From contig CANMSA010000001.1 of NCBI GenBank assembly GCA_947500385.1, forward strand, positions 558,001-622,000: 64,000 nt of DNA. The letters are read 5' to 3'. The notes beneath the pieces are model-generated. The model was given only the letters and a program-made list of their open reading frames with translations. It was not told where the DNA came from and made no database searches. This document shows, in pieces, positions 8,934-17,649 of the stretch. How positions within the stretch are numbered: the stretch's first letter is position 1; every line of letters begins with the position of its first letter. Made by a program: the position numbers and the translations under genes. The stretch is from an uncultured Flavobacteriaceae bacterium. Lineage in GTDB: Bacteria > Bacteroidota > Bacteroidia > Flavobacteriales > Flavobacteriaceae.

Positions 8934-10148
8934 TTATTCCGCTATGGCTTTCTGAAGTTCCGCTTCAATTTTGCTCATCGCCTTGGTTTTCTGCGGTGCG
9001 TTGTAGCGTTCCCAAAATAAGGGATTGTATGCATTGGCCTGCCCTTCGATACTGCTGCCTGCCTGTAGATTTTCATTAAAGTTATAAATAGGAACACCCT
9101 CGGTAATGACCCTATTTATAAAAAGCTCTTTTTTGGGGTTTTTCGTGAACAAAAGCATACTCGGTTTCTCGGTATCATAAATCTGCCACGTATCTTCTTC
9201 TTTTTGATACTTTAAATACATCTTTCCCTGGAATTCTTGGTATTCGCAAATAAGGTGGTATTGCATTTGCTGGGCACCATTGGTGAGTCGCCGCATCCAA
9301 GAGGCTCCTTTATGCGCTTTTCTGGTGAGTTCTATTCGAACAAAGGCGAAGGTTTCGGTATCGATATAAAGTATGGCGGTTTGAAAAGGTGTATCCACAC
9401 CCCAGATTTTGTACACATATTTCCCATTAAAAGGAACAATGTCCTCTAATTCATACTGCCATCCTTTTTTACCCTTTATAGGACCGTAATCATATCGGAT
9501 AAGGTCATCTTCGATCAAATCGATAATCGAGTTCTTGCGCTCACGACCATCATTCCAAGGGTGTTTTTCAGCAATAAGACTGCTACGTACCGCTACCAAC
9601 TCAACGGCCGGGTCTCGCTGCACTTGATAGCCCCGATGGTAAAATTTTGCCGCGCATTCCAAATATTCCACGTAGGTGCCATCTTCATTTTGTAGGTCAC
9701 GAATATATCCTTCAAGAATATAAGGTTCCGAAGGATAATTGTTTTCAATCTTCTTATAGGCTTGCCGAACCAGCTGCTTGGCTGTCAACTTCTTCTCTTT
9801 GTAGGCCGTCACTACCACCTCCTCAAGGCTTGTGGTCTTGGCCGTTAGAAACACGACTTGTTGCGCTTTAAAGTCAGATACCCTTTTCTCGACCGCTTCA
9901 TAGCCGATCATCGAAATGACGACAACTGCCTGTTGGGACGACTTAAAATGAAAAACAAAATGCCCTTCCGCATTTGTGGTGGTACCCACTCCTTGCCCCT
10001 TTAAATAAATGGATGCGAATACGATGGGTACTTGGGTATCTGTATCCAATAATTGCCCGGAAATACTATGTTCCCCAATCTGTGCGGTGACCGAATAAGA
10101 AAGAAAAAGCACTAATGAACAAGTGCTGAACTTCAAAAACTGCTTCAT
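8934..10148 (-). CDS. Secreted protein with carboxypeptidase-like regulatory domain
   Basis: A 404-residue exported protein starting MKQFLKFSTCSLVLFLSYS with cleavage near VTAQ; an ATG at 10166 would add six residues. Residues 20-110 form the CarboxypepD_reg-like beta-sandwich (ISGQLLDTDTQVPIVFASIYLKGQG, TTTNAEGHFVFHF, MIGYEAVEKRV) that usually precedes TonB-dependent receptors, but no plug or barrel follows. Residues 130-400 are an uncharacterised alpha/beta region shared by flavobacterial stand-alone proteins of this type (QAYKKIENNYPSEPYILEGYIRD; FAFVRIELTRK). Probably an outer-membrane-associated or periplasmic protein. Single gene on the minus strand. Confidence 0.78.
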   Translation of the reverse strand: MKQFLKFSTCSLVLFLSYSVTAQIGEHSISGQLLDTDTQVPIVFASIYLKGQGVGTTTNAEGHFVFHFKSSQQAVVVISMIGYEAVEKRVSDFKAQQVVFLTAKTTSLEEVVVTAYKEKKLTAKQLVRQAYKKIENNYPSEPYILEGYIRDLQNEDGTYVEYLECAAKFYHRGYQVQRDPAVELVAVRSSLIAEKHPWNDGRERKNSIIDLIEDDLIRYDYGPIKGKKGWQYELEDIVPFNGKYVYKIWGVDTPFQTAILYIDTETFAFVRIELTRKAHKGASWMRRLTNGAQQMQYHLICEYQEFQGKMYLKYQKEEDTWQIYDTEKPSMLLFTKNPKKELFINRVITEGVPIYNFNENLQAGSSIEGQANAYNPLFWERYNAPQKTKAMSKIEAELQKAIAE

Positions 10149-10187
10149 TCTTGAGAGACGAACCATTCGTTTATTTGTTACTAGTAT

Positions 10188-11174
10188 TTAATCTTCGCCT
10201 TGGATGATTTCTGGCAAAATATGCAGATTTATGTGGTCTTGAAACAGGTTACTATGTTCAAAAGGAATCAAATGACCGGCATTCTTTATGATGAAAAGTT
10301 CTTTTTTAGGCGCTGTGATTTGTTGAAAGTACCGCTCGGAAAGGGTATAATTCGTTTGGTAATCTTTATCTCCAAGAATGAAATAAATAGGACAGTCATA
10401 ATTTGGTGGGGTTTCGAACAGGTTTGCCCGGCTCGCCTCGTTAAAGAGGGGCAACCAAGCGGCGGCCCAAGACAGCACGTTTTTTTTAAAGCCTTTCTTC
10501 CGGGCAAATTTTTTGCCGTCAAAATCAAAGAGCCATTTTCGGGCAAAATAAAGTTGCTCGCCTGTTTGAAAAGGGATCATTACTTCCCCAAGTTCCTCAA
10601 TAGCTTTTGAATTTGCGGTTCTTCTTGCATGTTCCTTCAGCATTTCCAATGCGATTCGTTCGCTTTCAATTTGATGTATCATGGGAGTTGTCGCGATATA
10701 CGCATGTAACAACTCAGGGTTTTGTTTTGCCATTTTAAAACCCAAGGAGGTCCCGTAGGAGTGCCCTACAAGCACTATTTTTTCTTTCCCGAAACGCTTT
10801 AGCAGATAGTGCACCAGCGATTTGGTATCTTTTTCAAATCGGGTTTGGGTAAGCACTTCTTTCGGATTGTTCAATTGCCTTGTCTGGCCCGTTTGTCGTT
10901 GGTCCCAAAGTACGACCACAAATTCTTTTTGAAGCGCTCCGAACATTTTATCGATGGTCCCTAAAACCGAATCTCCGGGGCCGCCGTTAAGGAAGAGTAA
11001 TACGGGACTCTCCGAAGAACTGCCCTTTATGCGGATGTATTGTTTTGAATTCCCTATGGAAACTATTTCTGTGGTATCGATTGCCTGGGATACACTTTCG
11101 GAAAATTGTAGTGTTGTAGAATGGGCGGTTAGCGAACAGTTGATACAAAGGAAGAAAACAAACAGGTATTTCAT
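10188..11174 (-). CDS. Exported proline iminopeptidase-like alpha/beta hydrolase
   Basis: A 328-residue hydrolase. The true start is the ATG at 11174 (MKYLFVFFLCINCSLTAHS), which gives a signal peptide; the longer frame begins with TTG at 11249. Motifs: oxyanion loop NGGPGDS (64-67), WDQR (90-93) typical of the S33 peptidase family, nucleophile Ser139 in GHSYG, acid in LGDKDYQT and catalytic His in NAGHLIPFEHS. The WDQRQTGQT pattern and GGPG favour a proline iminopeptidase or related aminopeptidase rather than a lipase. Periplasmic. It lies 21-40 nt upstream of the preceding gene on the same strand. Confidence 0.87.
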   Translation of the reverse strand: MKYLFVFFLCINCSLTAHSTTLQFSESVSQAIDTTEIVSIGNSKQYIRIKGSSSESPVLLFLNGGPGDSVLGTIDKMFGALQKEFVVVLWDQRQTGQTRQLNNPKEVLTQTRFEKDTKSLVHYLLKRFGKEKIVLVGHSYGTSLGFKMAKQNPELLHAYIATTPMIHQIESERIALEMLKEHARRTANSKAIEELGEVMIPFQTGEQLYFARKWLFDFDGKKFARKKGFKKNVLSWAAAWLPLFNEASRANLFETPPNYDCPIYFILGDKDYQTNYTLSERYFQQITAPKKELFIIKNAGHLIPFEHSNLFQDHINLHILPEIIQGED

Positions 11175-11313
11175 TTGAAAATCTTGGATGGGTTTTCCTT
11201 TTCGAAGCAATAACTGTTCCAAATTAGAGGGCTGAACATCAAAAGGCAACTTCCGTATTCATCAATGGTTTACTATTGCTAAATCACCTGCTTTTATGGA
11301 AGCTAGGTTTAAT

Positions 11314-11817
11314 TCAAAATCGCGGTTTCCCTAAGAAGGCATCGAGCCTTCCATAAGCATCCAATGTGCCTTTTTCAAACCCATATTGCAAACTTGATTC
11401 TAGATCTTCCAAACTGGCATAGGTGGTAATGTGTTCAATGAACGTTTCGTCGTCCTGGTCCTTAAACGTTATTTTATAGGTAGATTGGGGAAGTGCCGTG
11501 TCTACGACTGCGTGCTCATCTGCAAAACACTCGGTTCCTGAAAAGGTTTGTTGTAATTGTATCATGGCATACCTTGTAAGCCCCCAAAGCACCTCATTTT
11601 CCGGACCCTTCATCTGGTAATGCCGGTAGCCACCTTCCGTAAAGTCCAATTTTTTGGTATGCGATTCCCAGCCATCGGCGGCCCACCACTGATCTAGAAT
11701 CTCAGCTTTGGTCCATGCATCCCAGACCAGGGCACGTTTTGCCGCAAAAACTCTTTGAACCGTAATCGTATTCGTTGCCTTATTTACATGAAAATCAAAA
11801 AACAAGTTATTTTTCAT
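11314..11817 (-). CDS. SRPBCC / AHSA1-family protein
   Basis: A 167-residue helix-grip-fold protein. The AHSA1 (activator of Hsp90 ATPase-like) pattern is visible: VFAAKRALVWDAWTKAEILDQWWAADGWES, LDFTEGGYRHYQMKGPEN and a C-terminal helix ESSLQYGFEKGTLDAYGRLDAFL. Such proteins form a hydrophobic ligand pocket. The start overlaps the stop of the upstream ArsR-family regulator gene by 4 nt, the common ArsR-AHSA1 operon pairing. Ligand unknown. Confidence 0.9.
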   Translation of the reverse strand: MKNNLFFDFHVNKATNTITVQRVFAAKRALVWDAWTKAEILDQWWAADGWESHTKKLDFTEGGYRHYQMKGPENEVLWGLTRYAMIQLQQTFSGTECFADEHAVVDTALPQSTYKITFKDQDDETFIEHITTYASLEDLESSLQYGFEKGTLDAYGRLDAFLGKPRF

Positions 11818-12140
11818 CGTTCCTTTTTTTGAATGGTTTCTAATACCGTATCTAGTTTGCTAAATCTATTTTCCCAGGTGGTTCTAAATTGCTGCAGCCA
11901 CACCTCTATATCGTTCATTTTGGAAGCATTCACCTCGTAGTATATTTCGCGTCCTTTTTGATGAGGTTGTACCAATCCGCATTCGGCCAGGACTCTAATA
12001 TGCTTGGAAATTGTTGGTCTAGCGGAATCAAAATTGGTTGCAATAGCACCAGCTGTCATGGGTTGGGTAGCCAAAAGTATGAGTACTGCCCGCCTTGTGG
12101 GGTCGGCAATCGCCTGAAATACGTCGCGTCTTAAATTCAT
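11814..12140 (-). CDS. ArsR-family (SmtB-like) transcriptional regulator
   Basis: A 108-residue winged-helix repressor. The pattern RRDVFQAIADPTRRAVLILLA, MTAGAIATNFDSARPTISKHIRVLAECGLV and the wing KGREIYYEVNA is typical of the ArsR group that accompanies AHSA1 proteins. The Cys-containing metal motif of true metal sensors (ELCVCDL) is absent, so the signal is probably not a metal. It is co-transcribed with the AHSA1 gene from a near-consensus promoter that carries repeated TTTGNCTAC elements, probable autoregulatory sites. Confidence 0.92.
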   Translation of the reverse strand: MNLRRDVFQAIADPTRRAVLILLATQPMTAGAIATNFDSARPTISKHIRVLAECGLVQPHQKGREIYYEVNASKMNDIEVWLQQFRTTWENRFSKLDTVLETIQKKER

Positions 12141-12158
12141 TATGAAGCCATTTGACTA

Positions 12159-12190
12159 CAAATATATGTGAAGTTATTTGGCTACACAAA
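12159..12190 (-). promoter_or_regulatory. Promoter and candidate operator of the arsR-AHSA1 operon
   Basis: On the minus strand, TTTG (12187-12190) is followed after 20 nt by TATATTTG (12159-12166), matching the Bacteroidota -33/-7 consensus TTTG / TAnnTTTG. Transcription would begin about 12 nt before the arsR ATG. The related elements TTTGACTACAAAT and TTTGGCTACACAAAT overlap the promoter and may be ArsR binding sites. Confidence 0.65.
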
Positions 12191-12277
12191 TTTTTGTTTG
12201 AAAATTATGCCTACCAAGAAACAACCTCGCTAGGCAAGGAATACTTTTTTGAGGGTATGTCATGGCCGTTACAAAAG

Positions 12278-12308
12278 AAAAAAGCGCAACCTTTAGGTGT
12301 GCGCTTTT
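12278..12308 (-). terminator. Intrinsic terminator after the small membrane protein gene
   Basis: Stem AAAAGCGCA / TGCGCTTTT with an 11-nt spacer; read on the minus strand it is followed by TTTTTTCTTTT. It lies 52 nt beyond the stop of the gene at 12360-12716. Confidence 0.75.
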
Positions 12309-12359
12309 CGTTATTTGTATTGCTTTGTTTGCCAAAAGTGAAGTACTCCCAACAATCTT

Positions 12360-12716
12360 TTACACACTCATTTCAGGTTTATGTAAACTTACTACGACAA
12401 GCACGGCGATACCATTTATCAAATAGTAAAACTTGTCTATACCCTCGAAGGAAAGCACGAAGGGTGCAATAATAAAAACCGTTGCTACCAAAAAATCTAC
12501 CATCAGGTGCACCTTATACGGAACAACCCGAAACACACCCAAATGATGATCTGTCAATACCGTTAAAATAAATGCTGCGACTCCCGTTGCCAAAGAAAGA
12601 TAAAAGGCAAGCGGACCCGACCCTCCCAACCCTAATACAAAGGGCAGTGCCATCAGGGCTATGGCCACAGGATAATCTAAAAATGCGTGTATTCTTTTCG
12701 TTACAAATTTCATCAT
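12360..12716 (-). CDS. Four-helix integral membrane protein (SPW-like)
   Basis: A 118-residue inner-membrane protein with four predicted spans: about 12-30 (YPVAIALMALPFVLGLG), 34-55 (LAFYLSLATGVAAFILTVL), 68-86 (VHLMVDFLVATVFIIAPFVL) and 92-110 (FYYLINGIAVLVVVSL). The repeated layout of two halves, each with a helix ending in AP/LPFVL, resembles SPW-repeat membrane proteins, but this is tentative. It follows the YHS gene by 9 nt on the same strand and ends at a clear terminator, so belongs to the NTF2-YHS-membrane protein cluster. Function unknown. Confidence 0.65.
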   Translation of the reverse strand: MMKFVTKRIHAFLDYPVAIALMALPFVLGLGGSGPLAFYLSLATGVAAFILTVLTDHHLGVFRVVPYKVHLMVDFLVATVFIIAPFVLSFEGIDKFYYLINGIAVLVVVSLHKPEMSV

Positions 12717-12725
12717 TCCGAATTT

Positions 12726-13196
12726 TTAATTATATGTTTTCTTTAGTTCTAGCCAGTTTTGGTCGGCCACCTTTTTCAGTTTATCATGATCATTTTCTGC
12801 CAACCACAGTTGTTTTGCATCTAACTCTACATTGTTCAGGTACAAGAAATAAGCTCCGTCTTTGACTACAAATTTGTTGGGGTCTACCCTAAACTTTGCC
12901 CCTGCATACATGCCAAAGGCACAGTAACCACCATATTGCGGCAGGTATTTCTCGGGATTCTTTTCGAATGTTGCCTTTTGCTCGGCCGATGTGAAGTAGT
13001 ACACTACTTTTTTATGTGCAGCCTTGAAAGCAGCGTTTCCTATTTGTGCCAGTCCCAAATCCAAGTAAGAAACCGGACTGTAGCCCTGCAAGGCGATCGT
13101 ACTATTATCAATGTTATTTGCCATTTTATCTTGTGCAACCAGGCTTGTGGTGATTAAAAAGATGGCTATTGCCAGTGTTGTTTTTAAAGTATTCAT
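12726..13196 (-). CDS. Exported YHS-domain protein
   Basis: A 156-residue protein with signal peptide MNTLKTTLAIAIFLITTSLVAQ (start at 13196; the longer frame upstream is not supported). The core carries the YHS-type pattern: GYSPVSYLDLG, HKKVVYYFTSAEQKATFEKNPEKYLPQYGGYCAFGMYAGAKFRVDPNKFVV. The Tyr-Cys and Cys/His-poor variant suggests a periplasmic YHS-like fold that may bind a metal. This family usually appears with antioxidant or heme-related genes, but that is not decisive here. It lies between the NTF2-like gene and the membrane protein gene, all minus strand. Confidence 0.88.
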   Translation of the reverse strand: MNTLKTTLAIAIFLITTSLVAQDKMANNIDNSTIALQGYSPVSYLDLGLAQIGNAAFKAAHKKVVYYFTSAEQKATFEKNPEKYLPQYGGYCAFGMYAGAKFRVDPNKFVVKDGAYFLYLNNVELDAKQLWLAENDHDKLKKVADQNWLELKKTYN

Positions 13197-13237
13197 TGTA
13201 TCTTTTTTTAAATAGTTTATTTTGAAGTTTGTATGGA

Positions 13238-13591
13238 CTATGCGGCATTGAAATATGCTTCTTGTACCACCTTGCCCTGATCGTTCCATACGCGGCGAAT
13301 GATTTCGTGCCAGTACACTTTGCTGCCATCCTTCATATCAAAATCGAATGTAAATTCGGAAGCGGAATAATTTCCGTCTACCAGCGAACGATGATGCGTA
13401 ATACCGTTTACGTTCGCAACGGTGGCCATAAAACCTTCCATCTTGGCAAGCATTTCCGCTTTCCCCTTGGTGGCCCCGCCCCCATAATCGATGGTACTGG
13501 CGTTCTCGGCAAAAAATTCCTTTACTGCGTCTACAATAGCGCCTTGGCTTACTATTGTATCCATTCTTGTTACTTGATCTTTAATATTCAT
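13238..13591 (-). CDS. SnoaL/NTF2-like protein
   Basis: A 117-residue cone-shaped alpha+beta barrel protein of the NTF2/SnoaL superfamily: N-terminal helix NIKDQVTRMDTIVSQGAIVDAVKEFFAENAS, then IDYGGGATKGKAEMLAKMEGFM, and strands ASEFTFDFDMKDGSKVYWHEIIRRVWNDQGKVVQEAYFN. The ATG at 13591 is preferred over the longer frame. These folds act as isomerases, hydrolases or binding domains; the residues here do not decide. First gene of the NTF2-YHS-membrane protein set. Confidence 0.8.
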   Translation of the reverse strand: MNIKDQVTRMDTIVSQGAIVDAVKEFFAENASTIDYGGGATKGKAEMLAKMEGFMATVANVNGITHHRSLVDGNYSASEFTFDFDMKDGSKVYWHEIIRRVWNDQGKVVQEAYFNAA

Positions 13592-13665
13592 CTTTTTCTT
13601 TTTTAGTGATAAATTACACTGCAAAGATGAATCTGAATCGAAGCTTATTTGCTACAAAAAAAGGA

Positions 13666-14739
13666 CTAAGAATTGTACTTTTTCGATTTGAAATCGGTGG
13701 GCGTACTGCCGGAATAATGCTTAAAGAATCTAGAGAAATGATTGGCTTCCTCAAAACCTAGACGTCTTGAGATAGTGGCGACGGACGCATCGTCCAACAA
13801 CATGAGCTTGGCCGTATTGATCAACTCCAGTCGTATGAGATACCCCAAAGAGGTATTCATTTTGGCTTGTACCTTAGTTGACAATGCCTTTATTGACAAG
13901 TTCATTTAATCCGCATAAAATGCCAATGATCTTTCCTCGGTATGGTATTTTTGAAGAAGGCGTAAAATGTCTTGGGTAAACAAATCCCTATTTTCAAAAT
14001 CAAAATTTTTCCTAAACTGTTTTGGTGTTTGCCCAGTGGCGTTTTTAAAGATTCTATTAAAATAGGCATCATCTTTTAGGCCGAGTTCGAATGAAATTTC
14101 TTGGATATTCTTATCGGTAAAGGCTACTTCCTTTAACCCTTCTTGAAGCCTTTTGGCGCCCATTAAATTTTTGACGGACAATCCAATCTTGTTTTTTAAT
14201 AAGGCTTGGGCGCTATAGCCCCGTTCATTGATCAAACCGACCAAATCGTTGCTACTTAGATTATTGGCATACTCGGCATCTATGATTTCCTTGGTATCGA
14301 ATATAACCTGGTATTCTTCCTTGTTCGCTTTGAAGGGGTTTTGCCAATACCATTGTTTGGAAGAAACATCTATGATATCTGCGGAATGCTCGGTCAGGGT
14401 AGCCTCCGATAAAAAGGCACTGCATTCGTCGCACTCCAACAAATCTATATACCCTAAAGAAATCAGGTGTTTGAACAATACCCGAACTTCATCGCTGTAA
14501 AACTTATTCTGGTTCGAAAACTCGATCCGCCGCACCACAAAATCATCGGACAAAAACTTAATGTATTGTCCTTTTTCCAGAAAAATGGCTTTTTCCTGCC
14601 AGTCAAAATAATTTTTAAAATCAACTTGAATGCTGCCTTTACCCGAAAGAATATGGATAAGGGTATGACGTTCTATGAAGTATACCTTGTTAATTTCAGG
14701 TACAAACTTTTCAACCTTTTGCATGTTCGGCCGTTCCAT
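13666..14739 (-). pseudogene. AraC-family regulator with two HTH domains, interrupted by an in-frame TAA
   Basis: Two in-frame pieces on one strand. The first (stop at 13906-13908; ATG at 14739) has a ligand-binding N-terminal domain and a complete AraC HTH (LLKNKIGLSVKNLMGAKRLQEGL ... QEISFELGLKDDAYFNRIFKNATGQTPKQFR), then starts a second AraC domain with LLQKYHTEERSLAFYAD. After the TAA the frame continues at once with an ATG (13903-13905): MNLSIKALSTKVQAKMNTSLGY ... VATISRRLGFEEANHFSRFFKHYSG. The consensus at the stop is usually Lys in this family (YADKLNLS), one base from TAA. So this looks like a nonsense mutation in a double-HTH regulator, although TAAATG could allow reinitiation of a 79-residue HTH protein. 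Confidence 0.72.
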
Positions 14740-14785
14740 TTCCCAAAAGTATTTAATAAAAATGGTACCGTTGAACACAAGTGCC

Positions 14786-15790
14786 TTATTCTTCTTTATC
14801 TGTCCAAGCAATAAACCTATTAAATATTCCGGTCCATTGACCTACTGTTTTACCATCTATTTTTTTCTGATAGCCATGATCACACCCAAGACATACCTCG
14901 AAAGTTAAATTTTCTTTTCTTTTTTGCATGAACTGAATCGGCAACAAATAAGCAGTTTCTATAGGGGTACTTTCATCTTCGGATGCGAACTGTGCGTAAA
15001 TAGGGATATCTAGCGCTAGCAAATAGTCAATCGGGGCCTTTTCATAGGAAGACCAACGTTTATTGGTGTAACCAAAATGATCTATTTCTGTTGAATTGGG
15101 ATTTTCTATGACGGATTTATACCATTCAACAATTTGCATAGTCCGTTGATGCGCGATGGAATCGGACACTTTTCCTTGCAACGACTCAATTCTGTTAAAA
15201 AGAGCGAATTCATAGAAGTTATTCAAAACGTTCCCCGACCAAAAACCTATGTGGGTAATGCTCTTATTTTTTAGCGCCAGGGGCGCGGCGATGGTCGCCC
15301 CTTCCGAATGACCATATACGATGATCTTAGCCGGTTCTTTTAAATGCTTTTGAATGATATCGTCGATGGCAACATCTACTTGGTGCACTCTATAATCCAA
15401 ATAATTTTTTTCATAGTACATTTTCGGAACCGACATCTTGGCCTCATCATAAATTCCTGCCATCCCCGGCTTGGGAATAATGGCATAGGTATAGCTAGCG
15501 TCCAATTGCTTATAATCATCTCCAAACCATCTTGAAATTGCAATTTTCCCCTCGTTTATGCTATAGGAAAAAATGGGATTGGCATCGGTTCCTTGAATAA
15601 AAACCACCAGATTTGAAGGCTGTTCCGTATAGCCTTTAAGGTAATAGGTAATGGTATCATTTTGATCGATCAGCTGTTCTTGAATAAAACCATATTTCTT
15701 AAGCGCTTCATGAATGGTAGGTTTCCCAAAGTTTTGAGCTGTACCTGTATAACAAAAGAAGGTAAAAAAAAGGGCCAAGAGCGGTTTCAT
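14786..15790 (-). CDS. Exported alpha/beta hydrolase (BAAT/prolyl-peptidase-like)
   Basis: A 334-residue protein with signal peptide MKPLLALFFTFFCYTGTAQ. The nucleophile elbow GHSEG has Ser162 within IIVYGHSEGATIAAPLAL; a late ASEDESTPIETAYLLP region holds the acid and CLGCDHGYQKK the catalytic His. The architecture (strand LVVFIQGTDANP, helix, elbow) is a standard alpha/beta hydrolase, probably a periplasmic esterase or acyl hydrolase. It lies 46 nt upstream of the AraC regulator ATG on the same strand, so they may be co-transcribed and functionally linked. Confidence 0.85.
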   Translation of the reverse strand: MKPLLALFFTFFCYTGTAQNFGKPTIHEALKKYGFIQEQLIDQNDTITYYLKGYTEQPSNLVVFIQGTDANPIFSYSINEGKIAISRWFGDDYKQLDASYTYAIIPKPGMAGIYDEAKMSVPKMYYEKNYLDYRVHQVDVAIDDIIQKHLKEPAKIIVYGHSEGATIAAPLALKNKSITHIGFWSGNVLNNFYEFALFNRIESLQGKVSDSIAHQRTMQIVEWYKSVIENPNSTEIDHFGYTNKRWSSYEKAPIDYLLALDIPIYAQFASEDESTPIETAYLLPIQFMQKRKENLTFEVCLGCDHGYQKKIDGKTVGQWTGIFNRFIAWTDKEE

Positions 15791-15955
15791 GGTGCAACGT
15801 TTTCAATAGGACGATTTGAACACGTATATGTAACAGTTTTGCCGTTCTATTTGTTTCCTAAAAGTAGACAGGGGAAAAATTCAAACGTCATGGCAAATTC
15901 AAACCATGGCGACAATTCCCTTGTCACACCCCATGATGTGGCCATTCATATACCT

Positions 15956-16798
15956 CTAACGAAATGTCCATGCAATGAAGCGACTTTTTTTATTGCCTTG
16001 TCCCATCGCAACCACCTTTACTTCGGTAGGGTTCACCTTGTTTATGGCCCTTTTTATGGATTTAAGATGGTCTTTTTGCGAAACCAAGGCCGTAAACCAA
16101 TGTACCCGGGTGCTGAATCGGTTGCTTTCTTGTGCCATTTTTTTCAGGAACTGCTCCTCGCCTCCCTTACACCATAATTCACTGGCGTTCCCTCCAAAAT
16201 TGTGGGTCGCCGTTTCTTTCAAACCAAGGTTTTTGACCTTTCGCCGGTTACTGCCAAGCGCTTCTTGCGCATTTTTATAAAAAGGGGGATTGCAAACAAC
16301 TACATCAAAGCTATCTTCCGCTCCTATTATATGCTCCAAAATAGTATTTCTGAATTTTTGATGTCTAAGGTTTATTGGAGACAACTTTGGATTCTTTTGA
16401 ATAAGGCTTCGGGCATGCGTAAGCGAATTCAAATCCGTTTCGCTTGCCGTACAAGACCAATTAAAATGACATGTACCTAAAATGGGATATATAAGGTTCG
16501 CACCCGTACCGATATCCAATAAACGCATGCTACTTTTAGGCACTAAATCGGCTACGTGCAACAGATAATCCAAACGACCTGGAATGGGCGGACAAAGGTT
16601 GCCTTTCGGAATATCCCATACGATTCCGTAACGTTCTTTTAACAAGGCCGCATTTAAGGCCTTTACCGCATTTTGATTTCCAAATTTAATGGTTTTAGTC
16701 CCATGATCGTTTACAAATACAAAGGTGCCCAAGGCAGGACTGTGCTGTACAAGTCTGTCAAAATCATAGTCGCCAATAAAAGGGTTTTTCGGATGCAC
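15956..16798 (-). CDS. rlmF: 23S rRNA (adenine(1618)-N(6))-methyltransferase RlmF
   Basis: A 280-residue SAM-dependent methyltransferase that modifies A1618 of 23S rRNA. Family markers: HPKNPFIGDYDFDRLV at the N-terminus, WDIPKGNLCPPIPGRLDYLLHVADL, the SAM-binding GTGANLIYPILG (97-108), the N6-adenine catalytic motif NPPF (170-173), and the late GGNASELWCKGGEEQF and SRFIAWTF. The start is GTG at 16798: the frame upstream closes within five codons at a TGA and has no ATG, while HPKNP is the expected beginning. Monocistronic and functionally unrelated to its neighbours. Confidence 0.93.
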   Translation of the reverse strand: MHPKNPFIGDYDFDRLVQHSPALGTFVFVNDHGTKTIKFGNQNAVKALNAALLKERYGIVWDIPKGNLCPPIPGRLDYLLHVADLVPKSSMRLLDIGTGANLIYPILGTCHFNWSCTASETDLNSLTHARSLIQKNPKLSPINLRHQKFRNTILEHIIGAEDSFDVVVCNPPFYKNAQEALGSNRRKVKNLGLKETATHNFGGNASELWCKGGEEQFLKKMAQESNRFSTRVHWFTALVSQKDHLKSIKRAINKVNPTEVKVVAMGQGNKKSRFIAWTFR

Positions 16799-17061
16799 GG
16801 GAAGCTCTTGTCAACATTACAATGTTAAAAATACAAAAACCCCGGTTCGCCGGTTCGTTTCTTTTTGATCGAAACATTTATACCGCATACATCCAAAACC
16901 GCAGGTTGTGTTCGGGCCTTTTTTTTTACTGGGGTCTTGGGAAGCAGTCTATGGCGGTGCAATTTAGTTGTAAACATGAAAAGCAACAGCTGGTCGCCGA
17001 CAACCTTTTAGGAGATTTGAGCTATGTTTCCAATGATTCAATGGTTCTCCCATGTTTTGTT

Positions 17062-17199
17062 TCAACCAAAGAAAACATACAGTATACAACCTACTATATA
17101 GCCTATTCCCAATAAAAAGAAAATGGTGACTCCCTTCAACTTGCCCAAGCTTTTTTTGGTTGGCCCCAAGTTTTTACTTTTCAAATCTTTGTCCAACAT
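17062..17199 (-). CDS. 45-residue single-span membrane mini-protein A
   Basis: A short frame of 45 codons encoding MLDKDLKSKN, a Lys-rich region (KKSLGKLKG) and a C-terminal transmembrane helix from about residue 24 (TIFFLLGIGYIVGCILYVFFG) ending at the stop. Three further copies of the same length occur at 19778, 20116 and 22641. Ungapped alignment of all four gives invariant Met1, Leu2, Phe27, Phe28, Leu29, Leu30, Tyr34, Val36, Cys38, Val42 and Phe44. The basic N-terminus predicts N-in topology with the C-terminus at the periplasmic face. It is divergent from the TPR-HTH regulator at 17729, with a 529-nt regulatory spacer. No known family recognised; a type I toxin-like peptide or a signalling peptide is possible. 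Confidence 0.8.
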   Translation of the reverse strand: MLDKDLKSKNLGPTKKSLGKLKGVTIFFLLGIGYIVGCILYVFFG

Positions 17200-17448
17200 T
17201 CTTTAAAAATTAAACTGTAACTGTTCTTACCCCTATCGATTCTTTGACACATCTTCCGCTATGGGCGCACCCTATCGGTCCACTCACTAAAAAAAACCTA
17301 GGCCATGCACCCTACCGCATACCATATGCCAATTCGTACAAAACAATCTCACTAACTTTCACACTTTGATGTTTCTTGGTTTGCCCATGAACGATACTTG
17401 TTCGTTTGCAAAAGCAACCTATGCATCAGGTCACACTCAAATGCCTTT

Positions 17449-17505
17449 CAAATGTACAGTTCCACTTTGTAAAATTTTAATTTAATGGGGGCTCAAAAGG
17501 TATGC
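17449..17505 (-). promoter_or_regulatory. Promoter of mini-protein A with GCATACC box
   Basis: On the minus strand the box GCATACC (17499-17505, within TGCATACCTTTTGAGCCCCC) is followed 43 nt later by TACATTTG (17449-17456), a perfect TAnnTTTG -7 element. The same box, spacing and -7 element recur before mini-proteins C and D. The transcript would have a leader of about 240 nt. This element fills part of the 529-nt gene-free stretch 17200-17728. Confidence 0.65.
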
Positions 17506-17649
17506 AGCCCCATCTTTTACAAAAAAGCAACCTATCGAACTTTTTACTATTATAAACACATCAAAAAAACCAACAAAAAATACTGTAAAACAGTCTTGTT
17601 AGCAAGATTTCACTGACGGCATCAGAAAACTTTGATCACCAAATTGACT

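Noticed and set aside
16838-16860. CCGG-TTCG-CCGG hairpin downstream of mini-protein A as terminator
   Set aside because: Only a 4-bp core stem; T-rich tail on the minus strand is suggestive but too weak to list.
16822-17115. Plus-strand frame of 97 codons overlapping mini-protein A
   Set aside because: It has no conserved motif, odd composition, and its 3' part is the antisense of mini-protein A, whose paralogues support the minus strand.
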